A DNA stretch of 64,000 nucleotides from DAOTWC01 sp048499435 (GTDB taxonomy: Bacteria > Chloroflexota > Anaerolineae > Aggregatilineales > Phototrophicaceae): contig JASNZW010000005.1 in NCBI GenBank assembly GCA_048499435.1, forward strand, positions 124,001 through 188,000. Reading direction: 5' to 3'. This document shows positions 51,979 through 60,791 of this stretch, piece by piece. Position numbers and translations under genes: made by a program. Below the pieces are notes generated by a model that searched no databases, was not told the DNA's origin, and saw nothing but the letters and a program-made list of their open reading frames with translations. Each line of letters begins with the position of its first letter. Positions within the stretch are counted from its first letter, which is position 1.

Positions 51979-53075
51979 AGCAGCGGCGCGCATCCGCCGC
52001 GCTGGTCGGGCTGGCGCTGATGCTGGCCGGCGTGGTCACAACCTACAGCGCACTGGGGCAGGACGGCACGGGCGCGCCTGCCGCGCCGGAAGCGACCGAG
52101 GCCGCTGTGGAGCTGCCTACCCTCACTTTTACGCCGACGTTCACGCCGACGTTTACACCCACCTTCACGCTCACGCCGCCGCCGACGGAAACGCCTGTGC
52201 CGCCGCCCGCGATCGAGGCGACGCCGACCGTCGAGCCGCTGCCCGCCGTGATTGAGGCGACGCCGACCACCGAGCCGCCGCCCGCCGTGGTTGAGGCGAC
52301 GCCGACCGTCGAGCCGCTGCCCGCCGTGGTTGAGGCGACGCCGACCACCGAGCCGCTGCCCGCCGTGGTTGAGGCGACGCCGACCACTGAGCCGCCGCCC
52401 GCTGTGATCGAGGCGACGCCGACCACCGAGCCGCCGCCCGTGATCGAGGCGACGCCGACCACCGAGCCGCCGCCCGTGATCGAGGCGACGCCGACCGTTG
52501 AGCCGCCGCCCGTGATCGAGGCGACGCCGATCGTTGAGCCGCCGCCCGTGATCGAGGCGACGCCGACCACCGAGCCGCCGCCCGTGATCGAGACGACACC
52601 GACCGTCGAGCCGCCGCCCGTGATCGAGGCGACGCCGACCGTCGAGCCGCCGCCTGCCGCGCAGATAGCCGGGATAGTCGCGCCCGCTGCCAGCGGCTAC
52701 CAGGTGGTGCTGACTCAGCCCGACGGCGCGCAGCTCAGCGCGGCCCTGGATGAAACTGGCGCGTTCGTTTTCGACGGCCTGCCGCCCGGCAGCTACGTGA
52801 TCGAGGCCGCCGGGCCGCGCCGGCTGGCGCAGCGCGCAGCGGTTACGCTGGCGGCGGGGCAGCGCGTCGAGCTGCCGCCGCTCACGCTGCAAACCGGTGA
52901 CACCAACAGCGACGGCGTGATTGATGTGCGCGACGCGGCGCTGGTGGCCGCCAACTTCAACGGCCCGGCGCTGGTCGAAGAAGCCGACCTCAACGGCGAT
53001 GGCTGGGTGGACATTCACGATCTGTCGCTGATTGGCGCGCGCTTCGGCCTGAGCAGCCCGCTGCCCTGGAACTGA
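51972..53075 (+). CDS. secreted dockerin protein with long TP-repeat stalk and CnaB-like domain
   Basis: The 367-residue protein has a signal peptide (to ~29) and a TFTPTFTP stretch. A stalk of 12 tandem EATPTxEPxP repeats covers about 78-228. A CnaB-like beta-domain (~230-305, GAFVFDGLPPGSYVIEAAGP) and a C-terminal dockerin (~310-367) follow, with calcium loops DTNSDGVIDVRD and DLNGDGWVDIHD. No catalytic domain is present. The stalk suggests a spacer that holds the dockerin away from a surface. It overlaps the cohesin gene by 7 bp and is probably its partner. Confidence 0.85.
   Translation: MVKQRRASAALVGLALMLAGVVTTYSALGQDGTGAPAAPEATEAAVELPTLTFTPTFTPTFTPTFTLTPPPTETPVPPPAIEATPTVEPLPAVIEATPTTEPPPAVVEATPTVEPLPAVVEATPTTEPLPAVVEATPTTEPPPAVIEATPTTEPPPVIEATPTTEPPPVIEATPTVEPPPVIEATPIVEPPPVIEATPTTEPPPVIETTPTVEPPPVIEATPTVEPPPAAQIAGIVAPAASGYQVVLTQPDGAQLSAALDETGAFVFDGLPPGSYVIEAAGPRRLAQRAAVTLAAGQRVELPPLTLQTGDTNSDGVIDVRDAALVAANFNGPALVEEADLNGDGWVDIHDLSLIGARFGLSSPLPWN
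52205..52656 (+). repeat. coding tandem repeat, 12 units of 39 or 36 bp
   Basis: Twelve direct units encode EATPTVEPLPAVI-type or EATPTTEPPPVI-type peptides. The first five are 39 bp (13 residues, with an extra Ala) and the last seven are 36 bp (12 residues). DNA identity between units is high, with mainly C/T and TVE/TTE swaps, so the array expanded recently by slippage or recombination. It encodes the stalk of the dockerin protein. Confidence 0.9.
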
Positions 53076-53139
53076 GCCTGATAACTCCACTTTGACATTC
53101 CGCTGGCAGAGCCTTAAAATCAGTCTGGCAGCAAAACCC

Positions 53140-53237
53140 GGTCAGGGGCGCATCCCGCCCCTGGCCGCACTCTGTTTCCACAACAGAACTGGCACAGGTA
53201 ACTGGGGCTGCGGCGCGCGGTTGGCGTGCCGCGCGCC
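53140..53237 (+). terminator. hairpins between dockerin cluster and EF-G-like gene
   Basis: Two strong stems lie in this 232-bp gap: GGTCAGGGGCG with CGCCCCTGGCC (53140-53166, one G-U pair) and GGCGCGCGG with CCGCGCGCC (53212-53237). A weaker TCTGTT/AACAGA repeat is between them. None has a proper T-tract. They probably mark the end of the dockerin transcript or structure the leader of the next gene. Confidence 0.45.
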
Positions 53238-53307
53238 TTGATCGTCAAATTGAATGCCTATAGAAAGGGGAAAAGCGCCCGCGCTGGCGGCGCGCTGAGC
53301 ATGTCTT

Positions 53308-55380
53308 ATGAAAGAATATACAACTGAACAACTGAGGAATATTGCGCTGGTGGGCCACCAGAGCGCCGGTAAAACATCCCTTGTAGAAGCCCTGCTCTAC
53401 AATACCGGCGCCATTAACCGTCTGGGCAGGGTGGAAGAAAAAACCACCGTCTCTGACTGGGACGAGGACGAGAAAGAGCGCGGCCTGTCGCTGTCAACCT
53501 CGCTCATCCCGGTCGAGTTCAACGACCACAAAATCAACATCCTCGACACGCCCGGCTACACCGATTTCCAGGGCGAAGTCAAGAACGCTATTCGCGTGGC
53601 GGACTCGGTGCTAGTGGTTGTAGACGCGGTCGCCGGGGTGGAGGTGGGCACGGAGCTGGCGTGGGAATATGCCAAAAGCTACCAGCAGCCGATCATCGTC
53701 ACGATCAACAAAATGGACCGCGACAACGCCGACTTCGACCGCACGATGGCCAGCCTGCGCGAGCGCTTCCCCGGTTACAAGTTCATCCCGGTGATGCTGC
53801 CCGTTGGCCAGCAGGCCGATTTCAAGGGCGTCGTCAACCTGCTCACGATGAAGGCGTATTACGGCGCGGGCGCTGAGCGCTCAGACCTGCCTGCCGACAT
53901 GGCCGAAGCCGCTGAGGAAGCCCGGATGGTGCTGACCGAAGCCGCCGCTGAAGCGGACGACCAGCTCATCGAAAAGTATTTTGAGGAAGGCGCACTGTCG
54001 AACGAGGAAATTCGCGACGGCATGCGCAAGGCCGCCCGCAGCCACGAGCTGAACACCGTGCCCGTGTTCATCACGTCGGGCACGAAGAACATCGGCACCG
54101 TGCCGCTGCTGGAGGCGCTGGTCGCCTATGCGTCGCCGCCTTCGGTGCGCCGGGTGCAGGTGGTCCAGCCTGACGGCGAAACCACTTATCTGCTGCCGCC
54201 GCAAACCGACAGCGGCCCGCTGGCGGCCTACGTGTTCAAGTCCATCAACGACCGCTTTGTTGGCGCGCTGTCGTTCTTCCGCATCTTCTCCGGCAGCATT
54301 CAGGCGGACCAGCGCTACTACAACGTCACGCGCCAGACCGAGGAACGCCTGGGCAGCCTGTTCATCATGCGCGGCAAGGAACAGATCACCGTCAGCGTGC
54401 TGCACGCCGGCGATATCGGCGTGGCCGCCAAGCTGAGCGTGACCAAAACCGGCGACACGCTGACAACGCGCGCCAACCAGCTCGAAGTGACGCGGCCCGA
54501 ATTTCCGGTCCCGCTGTACCTGGTGGCGGTTACGCCGCGCACACAGGCCGACGGAACCAAGATGGGCACGATCCTCACCAGCCTGGCTGAAGCCGACCCG
54601 ACGCTGCGCTGGCGTCAGGACCCGGACACGCGCCAGACGATTATCGAAGGCATGGGCGAGGCGCACGTCAACCTGGCGATCAGCCGCGCTGAGAAATTCG
54701 GCGTGGGGCTGGATGTGCACATGCCCAAAGTGCCCTACAAAGAGACGATCCTGCGCACGGCTGAAACAACGTACCGCCACAAAAAGCAGTCAGGCGGCGC
54801 GGGCCAGTTCGCTGAGATCAGCCTGCGGCTGGAATCCAACCCCGGCGGCGGCTATGAATACGTGACGGCCATCGTCGGCGGCGTCATCTCCGGGTCGTTC
54901 CTGCCCTCAATTGACAAAGGCATCCAGTCTGTGCTGCCGGAAGGCGTCATCTCCGGCTTCCCGGTCATTGACGTAAAAGCCACCGTGTTCGACGGCAAGG
55001 AACACCCGGTTGACTCCAAGGACATCGCCTTCCAGATCGCCGGGCGCGAAGGTTTCAAAGAAGCCTTCCAGAAAGCGGGGCCGGTGCTGCTGGAACCGAT
55101 CATGGACCTGAGGGTCATTGTGCCGGAAGCGATGATGGGCGACATCATGGGCGACCTGAACTCCCGGCGCGGGCGCGTTCAGGGCATGGACACGGACGCG
55201 GGCCGCAGCGTCGTCAACGCGCAGGTCCCGCTGGCGGAGGTGCTGCGCTATGGCAACGACCTGCGCTCAATGACGGGCGGGCGCGGCATCTACACCCTGA
55301 CGTTCAGCCACTATGAGCAGGTCCCGGCCCACCTGATGCAGGCGATCATTGACGCCAACAAGGCCAAAGCCGAGGCCTGA
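53308..55380 (+). CDS. elongation factor G-like translational GTPase (EF-G paralogue)
   Basis: The 690-residue protein has the five-domain EF-G layout. G1 is GHQSAGKTSL rather than the AHIDAGKTT of canonical EF-G, G2 is in KERGLSL, G3 is DTPGYTDF, G4 is NKMDRD and G5 is TSGTKN. The domain IV part VPYKETILRTAETTYRHKKQSGGAGQFAE is EF-G-like. This matches the EF-G-like (EF-G2) subfamily that coexists with a housekeeping fusA in many bacteria. No rpsL, rpsG or tuf genes adjoin it, which supports a paralogue. Its exact role (recycling, stress translation or GTP-independent factor) cannot be read here. SD is weak. Confidence 0.9.
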   Translation: MKEYTTEQLRNIALVGHQSAGKTSLVEALLYNTGAINRLGRVEEKTTVSDWDEDEKERGLSLSTSLIPVEFNDHKINILDTPGYTDFQGEVKNAIRVADSVLVVVDAVAGVEVGTELAWEYAKSYQQPIIVTINKMDRDNADFDRTMASLRERFPGYKFIPVMLPVGQQADFKGVVNLLTMKAYYGAGAERSDLPADMAEAAEEARMVLTEAAAEADDQLIEKYFEEGALSNEEIRDGMRKAARSHELNTVPVFITSGTKNIGTVPLLEALVAYASPPSVRRVQVVQPDGETTYLLPPQTDSGPLAAYVFKSINDRFVGALSFFRIFSGSIQADQRYYNVTRQTEERLGSLFIMRGKEQITVSVLHAGDIGVAAKLSVTKTGDTLTTRANQLEVTRPEFPVPLYLVAVTPRTQADGTKMGTILTSLAEADPTLRWRQDPDTRQTIIEGMGEAHVNLAISRAEKFGVGLDVHMPKVPYKETILRTAETTYRHKKQSGGAGQFAEISLRLESNPGGGYEYVTAIVGGVISGSFLPSIDKGIQSVLPEGVISGFPVIDVKATVFDGKEHPVDSKDIAFQIAGREGFKEAFQKAGPVLLEPIMDLRVIVPEAMMGDIMGDLNSRRGRVQGMDTDAGRSVVNAQVPLAEVLRYGNDLRSMTGGRGIYTLTFSHYEQVPAHLMQAIIDANKAKAEA

Positions 55381-55411
55381 GCCGCGCCGCGAACAACCTG
55401 CGAACACAAAA

Positions 55412-55440
55412 CAGCGCCCCGGCCATGTGCCGGGGCGCTG
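55412..55440 (-). terminator. terminator of ftsH (possibly bidirectional)
   Basis: A perfect 12-bp stem (CAGCGCCCCGGC and GCCGGGGCGCTG, 5-nt loop) sits between the convergent EF-G-like and ftsH genes. On the minus strand it is followed by TTTTGTGTT, so it best serves ftsH. Confidence 0.75.
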
Positions 55441-55470
55441 TCGGTCAGGCCACACAGAGCCGCGCGGGTT

Positions 55471-57447
55471 TTACAGGTTGTCGGTTTCGATATTCGCCGC
55501 CACGAAATCCACTTCTTCCGCTGCGCCCGCGCCCACCCCGGCGATCTCCAGCACCCGCTGGCGGTCAATGACCTCAGTCACCAGCAGTTCCTGCGCCAGC
55601 GTGTTGAGCTTGTCGTAGTTTTCCCGCAGCAGGTGCAGCGCCCGCTTGTACGCTTCCTCGACCAGCCGCTTGACCTCGCTGTCAATAATGGCGGCGGTGT
55701 CCTCGCTGTAGTGGCGTTCCTGTGCCAGCGTGTAGCCCAGGAAAGGCTGCGTTTCTTCATCGCCGAAGTTCAGCGGGCCGATCACCTCGCTCATGCCAAA
55801 CTGTTTGACCATGCGCCGCGCCAGCTCGGTGACGCGCTGGAGGTCGTTGCTGGCCCCGGTCGTGATCTCGCCCAGGGCCACTTCCTCCGCTGCGCGCCCG
55901 CCCAGCAGCACCAGCATGCGCGCTTCCAGGTAGCCGAACGAGTAATTGCGGCGGTCGTCATCAGGAAGCTGCGCCGTGATGCCGAGCGCCTGCCCGCGCG
56001 GCACAATCGTCACCTTGAACACCGGGTCAGCGTGGGGCGTGAGCGCCGCCACCAGCGCGTGCCCGGCCTCGTGATAGGCCACGACCTTGCGCTCGTGTTC
56101 GTTAGCCAGCGGCGGGCTTTTCAGGCCCAGCACGATGCGCTCGAAGGCCTCAAAGAAGCTGGCCATGTTGATGCGCTTCTGGCCCATGCGCGCAGCGTTG
56201 AGCGCGGCCTCGTTGGCCAGGTTGGCCAGGTCCGCGCCGGAAAAGCCGATAGTGGCGCGCGCCATCTCCGCCAGGTCCACATCCTCAGCCAGCGGCTTGC
56301 CCCGCGTGTGTATTTTGAGGATGTCGGCGCGGCCGGTGCGGTCCGGCAGGCTCATTGTCACCTGGCGGTCGAAACGGCCAGGGCGCAGCAGCGCCGGGTC
56401 CAGCACGTCAGCGCGGTTAGTGGCCGCCATGACGATCACCGTCTCCGACTGGTCGAACCCGTCCATTTCCGAGAGCATCTGGTTGAGCGTCTGTTCGCGC
56501 TCGTCGTGCCCGCCGCCCAGGCCCGCGCCGCGCCGGCGGCCAACGGCGTCGATCTCATCAATGAAGATGATGCTGGGGGCGTTCTCTTTCGCGCGCTTGA
56601 ACAGGTCGCGCACGCGCGACGCGCCCACGCCGACGAACATCTCGACAAACTCCGACGCGGCCAGGCTGAAGAAAGCGACTTTCGCCTCGCCCGCTACCGC
56701 GCGCGCGATCAGTGTTTTGCCCGTGCCGGGCGGGCCAACCAGCAGCACGCCGCGCGGGATGCGCGCGCCCAGCGCCACATACTTATCCGGCTCTCTGAGG
56801 AAGTCCACGATTTCGACCAGTTCGGCTTTGGCGGCGTCCTGGCCAGCCACGTCGGTGAACGTGATCTGCGGGCGCTCAGCGTCGTACTGGCGCGCCTGCG
56901 AACGGCCAAAGCTGAACACGTTGCCCATCTGCCCCTGCGACCGGCGCGCCGTCCACAGGAAGAACAGCAGCAGCAGCAGGATAGGGCCGAAGTTCAGCAG
57001 AAACAGCAGAACAGAGGATGTCTCAACCGGCTGGTAGGTGATGACCGCCCCGCCCTGGCGCAGCGCCGTCAGCAGGTTTTCGTCGGTGTCCGGCACGTTG
57101 GCGGTAAAGGTGGAGGATGTGCGCGTCGTCTGAGTTTGCGCGGCGACAGAGCCGGCCTCCGGCCAGGTCACGGCGGAGTGAAAGCGCCCGGTGGCGCTGT
57201 TAGCCTCGATCGTCACCTCAGCGACATTGTGCGCCGCCGCCTGTTCGTACAGAACCGAATAGGGCACTTCCAGCGGCGGTTCCTGCGTGAACGTGTTGAC
57301 CATCGAAGGCACGCGGAAGAACAGCCAGAACAAAATCAGCACCCAGGCGACAGGCCACACCCAACCGGGGATGCGAAACGGGGTCCGCTGATTGGGGTCG
57401 CCGCCATCTGGCTTGTTATCCCCTGAGTTTCTTGGTCTGAATTGCAT
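55471..57447 (-). CDS. ftsH: ATP-dependent zinc metalloprotease FtsH
   Basis: The 658-residue protein has two N-terminal membrane helices (~30-46 and ~145-165) flanking an outer domain. An AAA+ module follows: Walker A GPPGTGKT, Walker B IIFIDEIDAVG, the pore loop FVEMFVGVGASRVRD, and the arginine-finger region RPGRFDRQV. The peptidase has HEAGH and the third zinc ligand in TGASNDLQRVTELAR. It degrades misfolded membrane proteins and selected regulators. AGGG lies 6 nt before the ATG. The C-terminal ~40 residues are acidic and less conserved. It is followed by a terminator. Confidence 0.96.
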   Translation of the reverse strand: MQFRPRNSGDNKPDGGDPNQRTPFRIPGWVWPVAWVLILFWLFFRVPSMVNTFTQEPPLEVPYSVLYEQAAAHNVAEVTIEANSATGRFHSAVTWPEAGSVAAQTQTTRTSSTFTANVPDTDENLLTALRQGGAVITYQPVETSSVLLFLLNFGPILLLLLFFLWTARRSQGQMGNVFSFGRSQARQYDAERPQITFTDVAGQDAAKAELVEIVDFLREPDKYVALGARIPRGVLLVGPPGTGKTLIARAVAGEAKVAFFSLAASEFVEMFVGVGASRVRDLFKRAKENAPSIIFIDEIDAVGRRRGAGLGGGHDEREQTLNQMLSEMDGFDQSETVIVMAATNRADVLDPALLRPGRFDRQVTMSLPDRTGRADILKIHTRGKPLAEDVDLAEMARATIGFSGADLANLANEAALNAARMGQKRINMASFFEAFERIVLGLKSPPLANEHERKVVAYHEAGHALVAALTPHADPVFKVTIVPRGQALGITAQLPDDDRRNYSFGYLEARMLVLLGGRAAEEVALGEITTGASNDLQRVTELARRMVKQFGMSEVIGPLNFGDEETQPFLGYTLAQERHYSEDTAAIIDSEVKRLVEEAYKRALHLLRENYDKLNTLAQELLVTEVIDRQRVLEIAGVGAGAAEEVDFVAANIETDNL

Positions 57448-57505
57448 GGCTTTCCCTGACGTGAAATAGCGTCTCGGTGTGAATAACTACCGTACTCTAT
57501 CTACG

Positions 57506-58990
57506 TTAGATTCCTGCAAATGTTTCCTTAAGGGCCGGATACAGGCGGCGGTACAGCTCGTAAGGGCGGGCATACGCCCCCGCCTGCGGGCCAGGCGCGA
57601 CCGGGTCCGCCGTGCGGATCGTCTGCGCGCAGGCGGTCAGCACATCCGGGTAAACGCCGACGCCCACCGCCGCCAGCAGCGCCGCGCCGAAGGCCGCGCC
57701 CTCAGTCGAGTTGGTCGTAACCAACGTCGCGCCCAGCGCGTCGGCCATGATCTGTTTCCACAGGCCGCTGCGCGCGCCGCCGCCGCTGACGCGCACCTCA
57801 ATCTGTGACGGCAGGCCAGCCGCCGCGATCAGCTCGAAAGCGTCCTTAAGGCCGAACGTCACGCCTTCCAGCACGGCCCGCGCCATGTGCGCCCGCGTGT
57901 GGCGCACCGTCAGGCCCACAAACGCCCCGCGCGCCAGCGGGTCCGGGTGCGGCGTGCGCTCGCCGGTGAGATACGGCAGGAACAGCAGGCCGTCGCTGCC
58001 CGCCGGGATATCGGCGGCAGGGCGCAGCAGGTCGTCAAACGACTCGCCGGGGGCCAGCGCGTCGCGGAACCACTGGAGGCTGCCCGCGGCGCTGAGCATC
58101 ACGCCCATGAAATGCCACATGCCGGGGACAGCGTGGCAGAACGCGTGCAGCCGCCCGTCCGGCTCGTAGGCGTAGCGGTCCAGCGGGGCGAACACCACGC
58201 CCGACGTGCCCACCACCAGCCCGATCACGCCGGGCCGCACCGCCCCCACGCCGACCGCGCCCGCCGCCTGGTCGCCGCCGCCGCCCACAACCGGCGTCCC
58301 GGCCCGCAGGCCCGTTTCCGCCGCCGCCTGGGCGTGCACCACGCCCGAAATCTCAGGCCCTTCGACGACGCGCGGCAGCCACGCCGCCGGTATCTCCAGC
58401 TCATTGACGACCTCGCGCGACCACTGGCGCGCCGCCACATTGAGCAGCGACGTGCCGGCGGCGTCGGAAACGTCCATCGCGTAGTCGCCGGTCAGCCGGT
58501 AGCGCAGATAGTCCTTAGGCAGCAGAAAATGCGCGGCCCTGGCGTAAACAGCCGGCTCGTGCTGGCGCACCCACAGGATTTTGGGCGCCGTGAAACCGGT
58601 CAGCGCGCGGTTGCCCGTGAGCTGGATGAGGCGCTCAAAGCCGATCTTCTCCGTAATGTAATCGCACTGTTCCTGCGTGCGCTGGTCGTTCCACAGGATG
58701 GCGGGGCGCAGCACCGCACCGGCGGCGTCCAGCAGCACCAGGCCGTGCATCTGCCCGGTGAGGCCCACCGCCGCGATCTGTTCGCCGGCGAGTCCGCTGG
58801 CCGCCAGCGCGGCGCGAATGGCGCTGGCGATGCCGTCCCACCAGTCGGCGGGGTTCTGTTCGCTCCACAGCGGGCGCGGCGTGCTGATCGGCTGGGGCGT
58901 GGTGTGCGAGGCGATCACCGCGCCGCGCTGGTCAATGATCAGGGCCTTGGCCCCGGTGGTGCTGATGTCAAGCCCAAGCAGGTAGGCCAT
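57506..58990 (-). CDS. xylB: xylulokinase (FGGY family)
   Basis: The 494-residue protein matches XylB: GLDISTTGAKALIID (phosphate-1 motif), VGLTGQMHGLVLLD, RPAILWNDQRTQEQ, GGGGDQAAGAVGVG and VSGGGARSGLWKQIMADALG (adenosine motif). It phosphorylates D-xylulose to xylulose 5-phosphate for the pentose phosphate pathway. ATG 58990 gives the family N-terminus MAYLLGLD; an upstream in-frame extension of 39 residues has no family likeness. No xylA or sugar transporter adjoins it. It lies 58 bp upstream of nothing else on its strand except ftsH further up, so co-transcription with ftsH is possible. Confidence 0.92.
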   Translation of the reverse strand: MAYLLGLDISTTGAKALIIDQRGAVIASHTTPQPISTPRPLWSEQNPADWWDGIASAIRAALAASGLAGEQIAAVGLTGQMHGLVLLDAAGAVLRPAILWNDQRTQEQCDYITEKIGFERLIQLTGNRALTGFTAPKILWVRQHEPAVYARAAHFLLPKDYLRYRLTGDYAMDVSDAAGTSLLNVAARQWSREVVNELEIPAAWLPRVVEGPEISGVVHAQAAAETGLRAGTPVVGGGGDQAAGAVGVGAVRPGVIGLVVGTSGVVFAPLDRYAYEPDGRLHAFCHAVPGMWHFMGVMLSAAGSLQWFRDALAPGESFDDLLRPAADIPAGSDGLLFLPYLTGERTPHPDPLARGAFVGLTVRHTRAHMARAVLEGVTFGLKDAFELIAAAGLPSQIEVRVSGGGARSGLWKQIMADALGATLVTTNSTEGAAFGAALLAAVGVGVYPDVLTACAQTIRTADPVAPGPQAGAYARPYELYRRLYPALKETFAGI

Positions 58991-59177
58991 GAGACAGGCT
59001 CGCTTTCTGTGTGCTGCGGGCGGCCAGCGGTTGGCCGCGCCAGTTGGCAAGGCGGCGGGCAGATTACTGAAATTGTAACATGAATAGGTGTGGAATACCC
59101 TGGCCACAGCGCCACCCGCGCGCCGATCCGCCGGCGGATTTTGAGCATCCCCTAATGGTAAGCTGCGACAATACGGT

Positions 59178-59183
59178 TATAAT
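59178..59183 (+). promoter_or_regulatory. -10 element upstream of the AI-2E-family gene
   Basis: TATAAT lies 98 bp before the permease ATG in the 291-bp divergent gap between xylB and this gene. No good -35 is 16-18 bp upstream. AGAGG 6 nt before the ATG is a strong ribosome site. Confidence 0.35.
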
Positions 59184-59281
59184 ACACGGCGGTTTACAGT
59201 TCACATGCGCGGCCGGGCACAGATACCCGGCGGCGGCCACATTATTGAGCGCAGCAACAGACTCGGTACAAGAGGTTAAAA

Positions 59282-60640
59282 ATGCCGAACAGCACGCCAA
59301 CACCACCTGAAGTGCCCGCTGCGCCTGCCTACATAACGCCGCAGTGGAGCCAGCCCACCAGCTATATCGGGGGGGTGCTGCTCATCTTATTGGGTGTGGT
59401 GGGCCTGATCCTGCTGGGGCCGATCATCCAGGTCCTGTTTGTCGCCTTCATCCTCACCTTCCTGATGTACCTTCCCAGCAAAAGCATCGCCAACAGAACC
59501 CGCATCCCCTACACAGTGGCTGTCATCGCGCTGTACGCGCTGCTGCTTGTGGTCCTGCTGATTCTGGTTTTCACGGTCCTCCCCGGCCTGATCGAAAGCG
59601 TCAACAGCCTGTGGGTTTCGCTGCAGGTCAGTTACGACAACTTTATTACGCGTCTCAGCGCCTACCAGCCCGGCGACGTGGTTATCACAGTCCTGGGCTT
59701 CGAAATTGACCTTGACCCCTATATCAGCCCTTTGCAGCGGGTGCTGGTGCCGCAGCCGCCAATTATAAGCCCGATGGACCTCGCTCAGATTCGGTCAGGC
59801 GAGCGAACAGCCGATGAGCTGATCGAGAACATCAATATCCGGGCAATCATCTCGGCTTTTATTGACATCGCGGGCGGCATCACCAAACTGGTCACGTCTG
59901 TGCTGGGCAGCGCGGCGGGCTTTGTCGCTACGATCGGCCTGGCGACTTTTATCTCGTTCCTGACGCTGCTGGATATGCGCAACGCGCGCGGCATCCTGGC
60001 CAGTTGGATTCCGCCCCAATTTGACCGTGAGACACGGCTGCTGTTCGCGCGGATCGACCAGGTGTGGATCGGCTTTTTCAAGGGCCAGGTGGTTATCGGC
60101 GGGCTGCTGTCGGCGCTGGCCTATGTTCAGTTTATCATCATGGGCGTGCCGGGCGCGGCGCTGCTGGCGCTGATGAACGGTTTCGTCTCGCTGATCCCCA
60201 ATATCGGCGGGCTGCTGTCCTCCATTCCGATCTTTGTTGTCACGCTGCTGCGGGGGTCAACCAACCCGGCTTTCGCCGACATGTCTAACCTGACTTTCAG
60301 CCTGCTGGTATTCATCGTGATGGCCATCTACTCGCAGGTGGTCTACAACGTGGTGTCGCCGCTGGTGGTGGGCAAGTCGGTCAACCTGCCGGTGGTGTTC
60401 ATCATCGTAGGCGTCGTCATCGGGTTTGCCCTGGGCGGCATCCTGGGCGCGTTTCTCGTCGTCCCTGTGATGAGCACGCTGCGCGTCGTCGTCGGCTATG
60501 CGCTTGCGAAAATCGCGCGGCGCGAGCCGTTCCCCGGCGAACCTATACCCGAAACGCCCAAGCTGGGCTTCTTCAGCCAGCTTTACGCCACTGCCACGCC
60601 AGCAGCGCCCGACAGCTCTGACACAAGCGCCAACCCGTGA
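59282..60640 (+). CDS. AI-2E family transporter (YdiK/TqsA-like permease)
   Basis: The 452-residue protein has about eight membrane segments in the family pattern. Two or three come first, then a long periplasmic-side helical stretch (~105-195). A C-terminal bundle follows, containing the conserved GVPGAALLALMNGFVSLIPNIGGLLSSIP and VSPLVVGKSVNLPVVFIIVGVVIGFALGGILGAFLVVPV. Family members export small molecules (AI-2 in TqsA) or act in ion homeostasis; the name does not establish AI-2 transport here. The N- and C-termini are Pro/Thr/Ala-rich tails. Confidence 0.9.
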   Translation: MPNSTPTPPEVPAAPAYITPQWSQPTSYIGGVLLILLGVVGLILLGPIIQVLFVAFILTFLMYLPSKSIANRTRIPYTVAVIALYALLLVVLLILVFTVLPGLIESVNSLWVSLQVSYDNFITRLSAYQPGDVVITVLGFEIDLDPYISPLQRVLVPQPPIISPMDLAQIRSGERTADELIENINIRAIISAFIDIAGGITKLVTSVLGSAAGFVATIGLATFISFLTLLDMRNARGILASWIPPQFDRETRLLFARIDQVWIGFFKGQVVIGGLLSALAYVQFIIMGVPGAALLALMNGFVSLIPNIGGLLSSIPIFVVTLLRGSTNPAFADMSNLTFSLLVFIVMAIYSQVVYNVVSPLVVGKSVNLPVVFIIVGVVIGFALGGILGAFLVVPVMSTLRVVVGYALAKIARREPFPGEPIPETPKLGFFSQLYATATPAAPDSSDTSANP

Positions 60641-60730
60641 CCGCCCTGGGTATGTCTGAAAGCCGCCTGGAAGGAAGCGTTTACAGCTATCGGCAGGTCG
60701 TTCACCATTGATGCCCCGCCCACCGGCGAC

Positions 60731-60750
60731 GCCTGCATGCTGATGCAGGC
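60731..60750 (+). terminator. hairpin after the AI-2E-family gene
   Basis: A perfect 8-bp stem (GCCTGCAT and ATGCAGGC, 4-nt loop) lies in the 151-bp gap before the propeller protein. No T-tract follows, so termination is doubtful. Confidence 0.35.
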
Positions 60751-60791
60751 GCTGGGGTTGAGCCAGTTCACGACCCATGAAAGGCAGTTCC

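Noticed and set aside
52205..52656. Regular direct repeats that could suggest a CRISPR array
   Set aside because: Units are contiguous without unique spacers and stay in frame as EATPTxEPxP peptides.
58991..59107. A 39-residue N-terminal extension of xylulokinase
   Set aside because: The family begins at MAYLLGLD, and the extension has no likeness to the family or a signal peptide.
60641..60791. Possible readthrough or gene remnant after the AI-2E-family stop codon (in-frame LKAAWKEAFTAIGRSF and onward)
   Set aside because: It has no start, runs into the next gene in another frame, and the apparent protein-like stretch is short enough to be chance at this GC content.
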